From Solirubrobacterales bacterium (GTDB lineage: Bacteria; Actinomycetota; Thermoleophilia; Solirubrobacterales; Solirubrobacteraceae): a stretch of 54,953 nt of DNA. The translations under genes and the position numbers were made by a program. The notes beneath the pieces are model-generated. The model had not been told where the DNA came from, searched no databases, and saw only the letters and a program-made list of their open reading frames with translations. The stretch covers positions 1 through 54,953 of the forward strand of contig DAHUYQ010000042.1 in NCBI GenBank assembly GCA_027315115.1. The letters run 5' to 3'. Positions 7,671-15,016 of the stretch are shown piece after piece (the first letter of the stretch is position 1; every line of letters starts with the position of its first letter).

Positions 7671-7949
7671 ATGGCCAGGCTGAGCGAGCCGGAGATCGAT
7701 GAGCGTCTGCGAGAGACATCCTGGAGCAGGGAGGGAGAGGCGATCGAGCGCGAGTGGAGCTTCGCGGACTTCGCGCAGGCGCTTGCGTTCGTGAGCCGCG
7801 TCGGGGCGGCGGCCGAGCAGGCAGGCCACCATCCAGACATCCTGCTTCACGGCTGGAACAAGGTGAGGCTGATGCTCAGCACCCACTCCGAGGGCGGCCT
7901 CACTCAGGCCGACTTCGATCTTGCGCGCAGGATCGAGCAGCTCGCCTGA
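7671..7949 (+). CDS. 4a-hydroxytetrahydrobiopterin dehydratase (pterin-4a-carbinolamine dehydratase family)
   Basis: A 92-residue protein with the signature AEQAGHHPDILLHGWNKVRL at about 45-64, including the active-site His-His-Pro-Asp, followed by STHSEGGLTQADFDLAR. The length matches the family. The enzyme dehydrates 4a-hydroxytetrahydrobiopterin after aromatic amino acid hydroxylation; the bacterial role is sometimes different. ATG 7671 is preceded by GGAGGTGG at a suitable distance, so the upstream in-frame codons are dropped. It is divergent from the BtuF-like gene across 47 bases. Confidence 0.93.
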   Translation: MARLSEPEIDERLRETSWSREGEAIEREWSFADFAQALAFVSRVGAAAEQAGHHPDILLHGWNKVRLMLSTHSEGGLTQADFDLARRIEQLA

Positions 7950-8001
7950 GCCGCCTGGGAGTTCGCCTGAGCCGCTGATACGGTGTAGGCGTCGGCACCA
8001 G

Positions 8002-8088
8002 ATGAACGACGACGACAAACCTCCTCGAAGTCGCGCCAGGCACCGCACGCCACCGCTCAGGGCGGCGGTCTACGGCGGCCTGGCGTGA
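8002..8088 (+). CDS. Possible 28-codon upstream ORF overlapping the CorC-like gene
   Basis: An ATG at 8002 opens a 28-codon frame (MNDDDKPPRSR...) with an acidic start and a basic middle. Its TGA at 8086-8088 overlaps the GTG start of the next gene as GTGA. A TACGGT hexamer lies at 7979-7984. It may be a leader peptide that couples translation into the transporter-like gene, or the overlap may be chance. No homology is claimed. Confidence 0.35.
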   Translation: MNDDDKPPRSRARHRTPPLRAAVYGGLA

Positions 8089-9404
8089 ACGGCCTGAAGA
8101 TCATCCTCGCGGTCGTGCTGATCGCGGTCAACGCGTTCTTCGTGATCGCCGAGTACGCGCTCGTGCGCTCGCGCAGGCCACGCCTGGAAGCGATGCGCGA
8201 TAAAGGCGAGCGCGGCGCCGATCTGGCGCTGCGGCAGATCGAGCAGGTCAACGAGTACATCTCCGCCGTCCAGATCGGCGTCACGATGACCTCGCTCGGC
8301 ATCGGCGCGCTGGGCGAGCCGGCGCTTGCCGACGTGCTTCAGAAATGGCTCGGGGGGCCGCTGGGGCAGGGCGCCGCCGTGATCGTCGCGGTGATCGTCT
8401 CCTTCTCGCTGATCACCCTGGCCGAGCTCGTCGGCGGCGAGATGGTGCCGAAGTTCTACGCGATCGACCGCGCCGAGCCGGTCGCGCGCAGGATCGCAAG
8501 GCCGCTGCGCGCCTTCAGGATGCTGTTCGGGCCGCTGGTGACGGGCGTCACGGCGCTATCGAGCAAGGTGCTCAGGCTGCTCGGCGTCGATATCGTGCGC
8601 GCGCCATCCGGCGGCACTCCCGAGGAGCTCAAGCTGCTGATCGCCGAGTCCTTCGCGGGCGGGCAGATCGATCCCGGAGAGGCCGGGATGCTCACCGGCG
8701 TCTTCCATCTCCACGAGCAGGACGCCCGCCAGGTGATGACCCCGATCCCCGCGGTGGTCACAGTCGACATGGCCGAGGACGTGGCCAGCGCCCTGGAGCG
8801 CTGCATCTCCACGGGGCATACGCGCCTGCCGGTGACCGAGGAAGGCAACAGAGACAGGGTGCGCGGGTTCGTCCACGCGAACACGCTCATGCGCCTCTAC
8901 CTCCACGAGGGCCCGAGCAGCTCGCTGGAGGCTGCGGTCAGTCCAGCGCCGATAGTGCCCGAGACCAAGCCGCTGGACGATCTGCTGGCCGAGCTTCAGC
9001 ATCAGCGCACGCAGCTTGCCGTCGTCGTGGACGAGTACGGTCGCGTGGTTGGGATCGTGACCGTCGAGGACATCGTCGAGGAGGTCGTCGGCGAGATCGC
9101 CGACGAGACCGACCCCACGGCAGGCGAGGTGCGCAGGCTGCCAAACGGCGACTGGTTCGTGCGCGGGCACGTCGCCGTCACGGACCTGGCGGACTACGGC
9201 CTGCGCCTTCCCGTGGACACCGACGCCTACAACTCGATCGGCGGCCTGGTCTTCGCGGAGCTGGGGCGCCTGCCGCGACGCGGCGACACGGTCAGCACCG
9301 ACGGCTACTCGATCAGGGTCGAGTCGGTGCGCGAAAACCGGATCGAGGCGGTGCGCATCCGCGAGCGGCCGGTGATCCGGGCGCGCGAGAGCGCCGAGGA
9401 CTGA
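8085..9404 (+). CDS. CNNM/CorC/HlyC-family membrane protein with CBS domains
   Basis: A 439-residue protein. The N-terminal DUF21 domain (about 1-190) has several membrane helices and the segment NAFFVIAEYALVRSRRPRLE typical of the family. A CBS pair (about 200-330) contains RQVMTPIPAVVTVD and DEYGRVVGIVTVEDIVEEVV. The C-terminal CorC_HlyC domain (about 345-430) includes YNSIGGLVFAELGRLPRRGD. Family members are implicated in magnesium or cobalt efflux; older annotation as hemolysin is misleading. The GTG start overlaps a short upstream ORF. A strong hairpin lies downstream at 9487. Confidence 0.93.
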   Translation: MNGLKIILAVVLIAVNAFFVIAEYALVRSRRPRLEAMRDKGERGADLALRQIEQVNEYISAVQIGVTMTSLGIGALGEPALADVLQKWLGGPLGQGAAVIVAVIVSFSLITLAELVGGEMVPKFYAIDRAEPVARRIARPLRAFRMLFGPLVTGVTALSSKVLRLLGVDIVRAPSGGTPEELKLLIAESFAGGQIDPGEAGMLTGVFHLHEQDARQVMTPIPAVVTVDMAEDVASALERCISTGHTRLPVTEEGNRDRVRGFVHANTLMRLYLHEGPSSSLEAAVSPAPIVPETKPLDDLLAELQHQRTQLAVVVDEYGRVVGIVTVEDIVEEVVGEIADETDPTAGEVRRLPNGDWFVRGHVAVTDLADYGLRLPVDTDAYNSIGGLVFAELGRLPRRGDTVSTDGYSIRVESVRENRIEAVRIRERPVIRARESAED

Positions 9405-9486
9405 GCTTCGAGCACGGAGCGCGGGCGCCAGACGTGCCGGCGCTGCGGGCCGGCCGGCGCGGCCGGCGCGAAGGGCCGTTAAACAC

Positions 9487-9515
9487 GTCCGGCCCGCGGG
9501 GGGTGCGGGCCGGAC
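9487..9515. terminator. Strong hairpin between convergent genes
   Basis: GTCCGGCCCGC (9487-9497) and GCGGGCCGGAC (9505-9515) form a perfect 11-bp stem with a seven-base G-rich loop. It lies between the convergent CorC-like and 3-hydroxyacyl-CoA dehydrogenase genes and could serve both. No U-tract follows on either strand, so termination is inferred from position and strength. Confidence 0.6.
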
Positions 9516-9533
9516 TGTGTGCACTGGGAGGAG

Positions 9534-9582
9534 GCGGGTGTGCGTTGCGATCTATGTCGCATATAGAAGTATCGCCACCCGC
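9534..9582. repeat. Nested inverted repeat in an AT-richer patch
   Basis: GCGGGTG (9534-9540) pairs with CACCCGC (9576-9582). Inside it GCGAT (9547-9551) pairs with ATCGC (9571-9575), and TATG/CATA can form at the tip. The patch is clearly less GC-rich than its surroundings and lies between convergent genes. It may be a second terminator for the minus-strand gene or a small structured RNA. Confidence 0.4.
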
Positions 9583-9631
9583 ATCAAGCTCACATAAAAG
9601 GTGCCTTACGCCAGCAGAAAACCTGCGACGT

Positions 9632-10441
9632 CTATGCGTAGAGGTGGAAGCCGCGGCCGCTCTTGCGTCCCAACGCCCCTTCGGAGACCAGCTTCTCCAC
9701 CTTCGGCGGGATGCTCTCCCCGATCTCTTCGCCGATCGCCTTGGAGACGTCGAGGCCCACCAGATCGGCAAGCGCGAGCGGGCCCATCGGGTGTCCGGCG
9801 CCGAGCTTCATGCAGGTGTCGATGTCGGCAGCCTCCATGCCGGTCTCTTCCTGCAGGCGGACCGCGCTGAAGATGTAGGGGAAGAGCAGCCGGTTGACCA
9901 CGAAGCCCGGGGTGTCCGGGACCACGACCGCTGTCTTCTCGAATGTCTCGCACAACGCGGCCGCGCGGCTCTTGGTCTCCTCGCTCGCCTCGCTCGGGTA
10001 CACGAGCTCGACCAGCTTCATCCGCGTCACCGGATTGAAGACGTGCAGCCCGACGAAGCGGTCCGCGCGCCCGCTGGCCTGCGCCAGCTTCTGCACCGAG
10101 AGCGAGGACGTCGTGGTCGCGAGCACCGCGTCCGGTCCGATCAGGCTGGAGAGATCGGAGAGCAGGTCGGCCTTGATGTCGTGGTGCTCGATCACGGCCT
10201 CCACCACGAAGCTCGCGTCCGCGATCGCCTGTGCGTCGGTCACGATCTGGACGTGCTGCGGGTCGACTTGGGCTTCGAGCTTGCTCAGCGTCTTCTCGAC
10301 GGTCTTGGCCGCGCGGGCGGCCGACTCGTCCGAGCGCGCCAGCAGAAGAACGGGACCCCCCCCGCCCACGTGGTGTGCCGCGGTTGCGGCCAGGCCGCAG
10401 GCGATCGCGCCGCTGCCAACTATCGCGAGTCTCTCCTTCAC
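9632..10441 (-). CDS. 3-hydroxyacyl-CoA (3-hydroxybutyryl-CoA) dehydrogenase
   Basis: A 269-residue single-domain enzyme that oxidises 3-hydroxyacyl-CoA with NAD, or runs in reverse in butyrate or PHB-type metabolism. The Rossmann motif IVGSGAIACG is near the N-terminus. The catalytic pair sits in GLHVFNPVTRMKLVE (His) and VVEAVIEHH (Glu). The C-terminal domain contains DTPGFVVNRLLFPY and GHPMGPLALADLVGLD. GTG 10441 is chosen because GAGGAGGAGC lies just before it; the 22 upstream codons would include the divergent promoter. It is divergent from a thiolase gene, which handles the next step in the same pathway. Confidence 0.93.
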   Translation of the reverse strand: MKERLAIVGSGAIACGLAATAAHHVGGGGPVLLLARSDESAARAAKTVEKTLSKLEAQVDPQHVQIVTDAQAIADASFVVEAVIEHHDIKADLLSDLSSLIGPDAVLATTTSSLSVQKLAQASGRADRFVGLHVFNPVTRMKLVELVYPSEASEETKSRAAALCETFEKTAVVVPDTPGFVVNRLLFPYIFSAVRLQEETGMEAADIDTCMKLGAGHPMGPLALADLVGLDVSKAIGEEIGESIPPKVEKLVSEGALGRKSGRGFHLYA

Positions 10442-10480
10442 GCTCTGCTCCTCCTCGAGAGGTTGCTTTGTTGCCTTGGC

Positions 10481-10494
10481 TGACTGACCAGTCA
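10481..10494. promoter_or_regulatory. TetR-type palindromic operator candidate
   Basis: TGACTGACCAGTCA has two perfect 6-bp arms around a 2-bp centre. It sits in the 140-base divergent gap between the 3-hydroxyacyl-CoA dehydrogenase and thiolase genes. The form TGACTG-N2-CAGTCA resembles TetR/FadR-like operators of fatty acid degradation genes. No regulator gene is adjacent, so the protein is unknown. Confidence 0.55.
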
Positions 10495-10581
10495 ATCGAC
10501 GGGCCATCGGCGGTACAGTAGTCGTATACGGGGGGCGAGGGCGCTTCCACCCAGCTTCGATACCTACGGAGGACTGACGCG

Positions 10582-11754
10582 ATGAGGCAACCAGAGGGCC
10601 GCGAGGTCGTGATCGTCGAGGCGGTGCGCACGCCGATCGGCCGCGGCCATAAGGAGAAGGGCTACTACAAGGACACCCATCCCAACGATCTGCTCGGCAA
10701 GACCTACACGGAGGTCATCGCGCGCGCGGGCATCGACGCCTCGGAAGTCGAGGACGTGATCGCCGGCTGCGTGCAGCAGTTCGGCGAGCAGGGGTTCAAC
10801 ATCGCTCGCAACGCCTGGCTGCAGGAAGGGCTGCCGATCGAGACGCCCGGCACGACCGTCGATCGCCAGTGCGGCTCGGCGCAGCAGGCTGTCAACTTCG
10901 CCGCCGCGCTGATCGCCGCCGGCGTGCACGACGCGATGATCGGCTCCGGCGTTGAGCACATGGGCCACTTCCCCTTTGCGGCCGGCATGCAGACCCAGCA
11001 GGAGTTCGGCTTCGCCTTCACTCCCTCGCTGATGGAGAAGCACAACATCGTCGGCCAGGGCCTCGGCGCGGAGATGATCGCGGACAAGTGGGAGATCTCC
11101 CGCTCCGAGCTCGACGAGCTCGCGGTGCGCTCGCACAAGCTCGCGCATCAGGCCACCCAGGAGGGTCGGTTCGAGCGCGAGATCGTGCCGATGCAGGTGA
11201 ACGGCGAGACCTTCGTGACCGACCAGGGCATCCGGCCCGACACCAACCTGGAGGCGCTCTCCCAGCTCAAGCCCGCGTTCAAGCCGGACGGCAAGATCAC
11301 CGCGGGCAACAGCTCGCAGATCTCAGACGGCGCCGCCGCCGTTCTGCTGATGTCGGCTGAGAAGGCCAAGGCGCTCGGTTTGACGCCGCGCGCGCGGATC
11401 GTCGACATGACGACGGTCGGCTGCGATCCGGTGAAGATGCTCGAAGGCCCGATCCCGGCCACACAGAAGATCCTGCAGCGCAACGGCATGCAGATCGGCG
11501 ACATCGACCTGATCGAGATCAACGAGGCGTTCGCGCCGGTCGTTGCCGCCTGGCAGCGCGAGCTGAGCCCCGACATGGACCGCGTCAACGTCAACGGCGG
11601 CGCGATGGCGCTCGGGCATCCGCTCGGCTCCACCGGCGCACGCCTGATCACCACGCTGCTGCACGAGCTGGAGCGCTCCGACAAGGAGATCGGCTTCGTG
11701 ACGATGTGCTGCGGCGGCGGGCTCGGCACCGGCACCCTCATACAAAGGGTCTGA
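10582..11754 (+). CDS. Acetyl-CoA C-acyltransferase (thiolase)
   Basis: A 390-residue thiolase that condenses or cleaves acyl-CoA units. The nucleophile Cys97 lies in DRQCGSAQQAV. His346 is in GGAMALGHPLGSTGAR and the second catalytic Cys376 is in CCGGGLGTG. The length matches the family. It is preceded by a good ribosome site (ACGGAGGACTGACGCG). It is divergent from a 3-hydroxyacyl-CoA dehydrogenase and shares a palindromic operator candidate, so the two probably respond together to acyl-CoA supply. Whether it acts in beta-oxidation or biosynthesis cannot be told. Confidence 0.95.
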   Translation: MRQPEGREVVIVEAVRTPIGRGHKEKGYYKDTHPNDLLGKTYTEVIARAGIDASEVEDVIAGCVQQFGEQGFNIARNAWLQEGLPIETPGTTVDRQCGSAQQAVNFAAALIAAGVHDAMIGSGVEHMGHFPFAAGMQTQQEFGFAFTPSLMEKHNIVGQGLGAEMIADKWEISRSELDELAVRSHKLAHQATQEGRFEREIVPMQVNGETFVTDQGIRPDTNLEALSQLKPAFKPDGKITAGNSSQISDGAAAVLLMSAEKAKALGLTPRARIVDMTTVGCDPVKMLEGPIPATQKILQRNGMQIGDIDLIEINEAFAPVVAAWQRELSPDMDRVNVNGGAMALGHPLGSTGARLITTLLHELERSDKEIGFVTMCCGGGLGTGTLIQRV

Positions 11755-11776
11755 GCCGGCTCAGGCTCGGTTGGCC

Positions 11777-11810
11777 GACGGGGCGGGCCTTCGGGCTCGC
11801 CCCGTCTTTT
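11777..11810 (+). terminator. Rho-independent terminator after the thiolase gene
   Basis: A 13-bp stem, GACGGGGCGGGCC pairing with GGCTCGCCCCGTC (one G-T pair), closes on a UUCG tetraloop and is followed by TTTT. It starts 22 bases after the thiolase stop. This is the clearest intrinsic terminator in the window. Confidence 0.9.
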
Positions 11811-11812
11811 GC

Positions 11813-13432
11813 TCAGGGCCGCTTGTGGGCGTGCGCCGCTTGCGCGGTGTTTCCAGTCCAGGTCACCGCCACGGGGCTCAGCGCGAGCAGGTCGCCCCAG
11901 GTGGTCGCGTCCGTTTCGCCGGTGGCAGGCAGCCCATGAGCGGTCTGGAAGCTCTCCAGGTTCGCCGCCGTGGTGGCGTCGAAGATGCCGGTGATTTCCT
12001 GGGTCGGGATTGCGCTCGCCAGGTGCTCCTGCATCCAGAGCACCTGATCGCCTTTGGCCTTTTCTTTGAGCAGCGGCGCGGTCGCCTCCGGTGAGGGCGC
12101 CGTCAGTTCGGGGTTGAGCGGTTCGGTCATCGCCGCCCAGGTGCCGCTCGCGGTTTCCTGCCAGTCCCACCAGGAGAGGCCGCTGGCGCCGTACGCGTTC
12201 GCCAGCGAGCGGAAGGCGACGATTTCCGATCGTGACGGGCTTTGCCAGGTCTGCCCCAGCGGCTCGATCGGACGGCCGTAGATGAGGTTCTGTTCGTAGG
12301 TGACTTCGAAGATGTGCGCGACGCTCACGCCGATGTCCTTCCAGTACATCTGCGGCGCGTTGAACTGAGCTCCGCCTGGGCCAAGGAACACCGAGTAGGG
12401 GAAGGACTCGTGGTAGTTGACGTATGGGAATGAGGCGAGGCCGATCGGATATTCGGCGCCGACCTTCGCCCGCAGCGTTTCCATGTACTGCTGGGCGGCG
12501 GCGTAGTGGCCTTCGTATTCGCTCTCGGCGTCGATCACAAGGCAGTCGGCGCCCGTCTGGACCGCCTTGGCCCCCAGTTCGGCCTCGCCCACGGGGTTGT
12601 TGCCGTAGACGTACTGCCAGGCGCAGACCTTCAGCCCGGCGGCGTGAACTTCGGCCACCAGTTCCGGGGAGAACTGCGACCAGTAGCTTTCGGGCCCGTC
12701 GGAGCTCTTCACGAATAGCGTGCTCACGCCGGCGGCCTTCGCCTGGGCGATGATCGCGGGCAGGCTGCCGCCGTCGGACTTGCTCACATACCAGATCCAC
12801 ATCCCCTGGCCGTCGAACGCGGTGCCGGTGGGCGAGGGGCTGATCGTCGCGGTTTTCGGCTTCGGCGGGGGCGGCGGGGGCGGCGGATGCAGCTTGTGGG
12901 AGACGATCCTGATCGGCCCGAGCAGGTTGGTGTGACGCCGGCCGCCGAGCAGGACCGTGATCCGCCCGGTGTTCGCGCCCCTGGGGATGCTCACGAGCAG
13001 GCCTTCGGAGGTCTTGCGCAGCATCGCCTTCGGGGCGGTGCGGAAGACCGGTCCGACCGGTTTCCTGCGATAGGTGCTCGGGAACGCGACGTTCATCCTC
13101 GGCCCCAGGCCCTTGCCCTTCACCAGCAGCGTGCCGCCGCCGGCGGAGACTTCCCAGGGGTTGCCCGAGCAGCTTCCGTGCGGCACGCAGTCGGCGCCGG
13201 TGATCGCGATCGGCCCGCGCTTGCGCGCCTTGCTCGATGCTTTCGAGGATCCGTGCCTGTCGGCGGCGGGTTTACTCGACGAGCCGCTCGGAGCGGCCGC
13301 GCCTCCCGGATCTGAGGCGCCGAAGCTCGGGCAGCAGGCGACGAACGAGAGCAACATGGCGCTCGCCGTTGCTGTCAGCCAAGACCGCTTCTTGTCGATC
13401 TGCGGTAGCACGGTGAGTCGGGCGGGCCGCAT
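11813..13432 (-). CDS. Secreted multidomain protein with hydrolase-like barrel and peptidoglycan-binding tail
   Basis: A 539-residue protein with a signal peptide (about 15-40). A Ser/Lys-rich linker follows, then a beta-rich region (about 75-180) resembling an IPT/TIG-type fold with GGGTLLVKGKGLGP. A run of eight or more prolines comes next. The barrel-like domain (about 205-440) has GMWIWYVSKSDGG, TLFVKSSDG, DCLVIDAESEYEG and LSWWDWQE, similar to GH25-like or DUF1906-like glycosidase folds. The C-terminal peptidoglycan-binding domain (about 455-520) contains GIFDATTAANLESFQTAHGLPATGETDATTW. A cell-wall hydrolase or wall-attached role is inferred. A TACGGT hexamer (minus strand, 13442-13447) lies nine bases before the ATG. 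Confidence 0.8.
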   Translation of the reverse strand: MRPARLTVLPQIDKKRSWLTATASAMLLSFVACCPSFGASDPGGAAAPSGSSSKPAADRHGSSKASSKARKRGPIAITGADCVPHGSCSGNPWEVSAGGGTLLVKGKGLGPRMNVAFPSTYRRKPVGPVFRTAPKAMLRKTSEGLLVSIPRGANTGRITVLLGGRRHTNLLGPIRIVSHKLHPPPPPPPPKPKTATISPSPTGTAFDGQGMWIWYVSKSDGGSLPAIIAQAKAAGVSTLFVKSSDGPESYWSQFSPELVAEVHAAGLKVCAWQYVYGNNPVGEAELGAKAVQTGADCLVIDAESEYEGHYAAAQQYMETLRAKVGAEYPIGLASFPYVNYHESFPYSVFLGPGGAQFNAPQMYWKDIGVSVAHIFEVTYEQNLIYGRPIEPLGQTWQSPSRSEIVAFRSLANAYGASGLSWWDWQETASGTWAAMTEPLNPELTAPSPEATAPLLKEKAKGDQVLWMQEHLASAIPTQEITGIFDATTAANLESFQTAHGLPATGETDATTWGDLLALSPVAVTWTGNTAQAAHAHKRP

Positions 13433-13715
13433 CGATGAGGGACCGTAGCGGCTATGAGCCTCTCAACAGAAGCATGCAGGATAAGTTGCGGAGCCTCGGC
13501 GGATGCAGGTGTCCTCGCCGGCGCGGCGAAGGCGGCGCGCGGCCAACGCGCCGCCTCCCGCGCGTACTACTATTGGTATCGATGCTCATCAGCCCCAGCC
13601 TTCTAGCATTCATTCGGCTCGCGCCGGACTTCGACCAGTTGGACATGCGTCGCGCTTACGACCGCGGCCGCAGCGTCGACCTTTGAGCTCTGCGGGCGGC
13701 TCGGGCCACCTGGGA
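13433..13715. other. Intergenic region with a hairpin, no convincing gene
   Basis: This 283-base gap separates two minus-strand genes. Near its middle, GGCGGCGCG (13531-13539) and CGCGCCGCC (13547-13555) form a perfect 9-bp stem with a seven-base loop. Short ORFs on both strands have no ribosome site and a low-complexity Arg-rich content, so none is called. The right part probably contains the 3' end signals of the enolase-type gene. Confidence 0.5.
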
Positions 13716-14792
13716 TCAGTGATCGAGGCGAAAGCCGACCGGCGCCGGCGCCAGGGTCAGCGGGCTGCCCGGCAGGTCCTTGGGCGGGTCCGGCAGGTTC
13801 CAGCCCGAGGGGGCGACGTCGTTGGAGGCGTCCGGGTGGAAGAGGCTTGCGAGGTATTGGATCTGGCCGCGGCCCACGCCAAGCTCCGACTGGCCGCCGC
13901 CATAGCATGCGATGCCTTCCCGCTCGCAGTGCTCGTAGACCGCGAAGAGGTCTTGCAGGCTGCCGATGCGTGAAGGCTTCACGTTGATGCACCGCGGCTT
14001 GATTGCCAGCGCCTCGATGTCGCCCACCTCGTGGATCGGGGCGTCCCAGGTGACGCGGCCCATGTGCGGAGCCAGCGCCTCTTCGGTCTGCGGAGTGAGC
14101 TTCGGGTCCTCGATCCAGGCGTCGGGGAACGCCTCCGCGACCCTTCGATAGAGCTCCGGGTCGGCGGGGTTGTCGACGATCGTGCCTTCGTAGAAGCCCT
14201 TCAGGTCGACGGAGTCGACGACGCCGAGGTCCACCAGCGAGGCGACGAACGCGTCATCCCAGGAGACGGTCGGGTCGAGCTTGAAGCGCATGCCCGGGGC
14301 GATCGCCAGCCGTAGCTTCAGCGGATCCAGCGAGGCCGGGTCCCCGAGACGCGTCGAGACCACGAACCGCAGTGGCTGCGGTCGCAGGCGCAGGGCGGCG
14401 TGCAGGCTGATGCCGGCCTGGCGCAGAGCGAGGTCCAGCGCGGCAGACTCGTAGGCCCAGATCCGGTAGCGGCGGTAGGCCGGCTGCTCTGGCGTCAGCG
14501 CCCCGAACAGGTCCAGCTCGCCAAGGCGCGCGGAGAAGGAGGCCAGCGTCATCTCGCCGGTGGGCAGGGCGATCGGGTCGGCGACGTGCAGGTCCGGGTC
14601 GTAGATCACGTCCTCGCCGAGACCCTCGTGTCCGGCGCCATGAAGCTGAACGACGGTGGTGCGGCGCTCGAACTCCGGCGAGAAGGCGGCGCGCAATGGC
14701 TCCAGCTCCACCTGCTCGAGCGTGAGCGGCAGGTCGCGCACGCGCGCCCACAGGCCGCCGGCGACGGTTTGATCGCCGCGCGTCGCGCTCAC
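13716..14792 (-). CDS. Enolase-superfamily enzyme (muconate cycloisomerase / o-succinylbenzoate synthase-like)
   Basis: A 358-residue protein with the enolase-superfamily barrel. Metal ligands fit D196 (VDLKG), E228 (WIEDP) and D250 (TWDAP). Candidate catalytic lysines are K171 (FKLDP) and K272 (VKPSRIG). The N-terminal capping domain (about 25-130) is present. The late YGGGQSELGVGRGQ segment matches the family end loop. The GTG start overlaps the xseB stop by four bases, so it is co-translated with exonuclease VII genes, an unrelated pathway. The substrate is not predictable; no menaquinone genes are adjacent. Confidence 0.8.
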   Translation of the reverse strand: MSATRGDQTVAGGLWARVRDLPLTLEQVELEPLRAAFSPEFERRTTVVQLHGAGHEGLGEDVIYDPDLHVADPIALPTGEMTLASFSARLGELDLFGALTPEQPAYRRYRIWAYESAALDLALRQAGISLHAALRLRPQPLRFVVSTRLGDPASLDPLKLRLAIAPGMRFKLDPTVSWDDAFVASLVDLGVVDSVDLKGFYEGTIVDNPADPELYRRVAEAFPDAWIEDPKLTPQTEEALAPHMGRVTWDAPIHEVGDIEALAIKPRCINVKPSRIGSLQDLFAVYEHCEREGIACYGGGQSELGVGRGQIQYLASLFHPDASNDVAPSGWNLPDPPKDLPGSPLTLAPAPVGFRLDH

Positions 14793-15016
14793 CGCGCCTG
14801 CGCCTCCAGGCGCGCCACGAGATCCTCCAGCCGCAGCTCCTCCAGCTCTCCAGAGACCGCCTCCAGCTCGGCAGCGCAGCGCTCGATCAGGGTCTTGCCC
14901 TCCTTCACGAGCTCGAGAGTCTCGCGCAGGCTCGCCTCGCCGGAGTCCAGGCGGCGGATGATCTCCTCCACGCGCGCGGCGGAGTCCTCGTAGCTGAGCT
15001 GCGCATCCTGGCTCAT
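14789..15016 (-). CDS. xseB: Exodeoxyribonuclease VII small subunit
   Basis: A 75-residue protein with the XseB pattern: SYEDSAARVEEIIRRLDSGE then SLRETLELVKEGKTLIERC. It forms a two-helix hairpin that caps the large subunit. It is needed for the nuclease that digests single-stranded DNA to short oligonucleotides. Start and stop overlap its neighbours by four bases on both sides (ATGA after xseA, GTGA before the enolase-type gene), so the three genes form a coupled operon. Confidence 0.95.
   Translation of the reverse strand: MSQDAQLSYEDSAARVEEIIRRLDSGEASLRETLELVKEGKTLIERCAAELEAVSGELEELRLEDLVARLEAQAR

Noticed and set aside
8345..10483. 712-codon plus-strand frame across two real genes and the terminator hairpin
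   Set aside because: It crosses the CorC-like gene out of frame and the dehydrogenase in antisense, with low-complexity Arg/Gly/Ala sequence.
13435..13686. 83-codon plus-strand ORF between two minus-strand genes
   Set aside because: No ribosome site, Arg-rich composition, and it contains the strong hairpin at 13531-13555.
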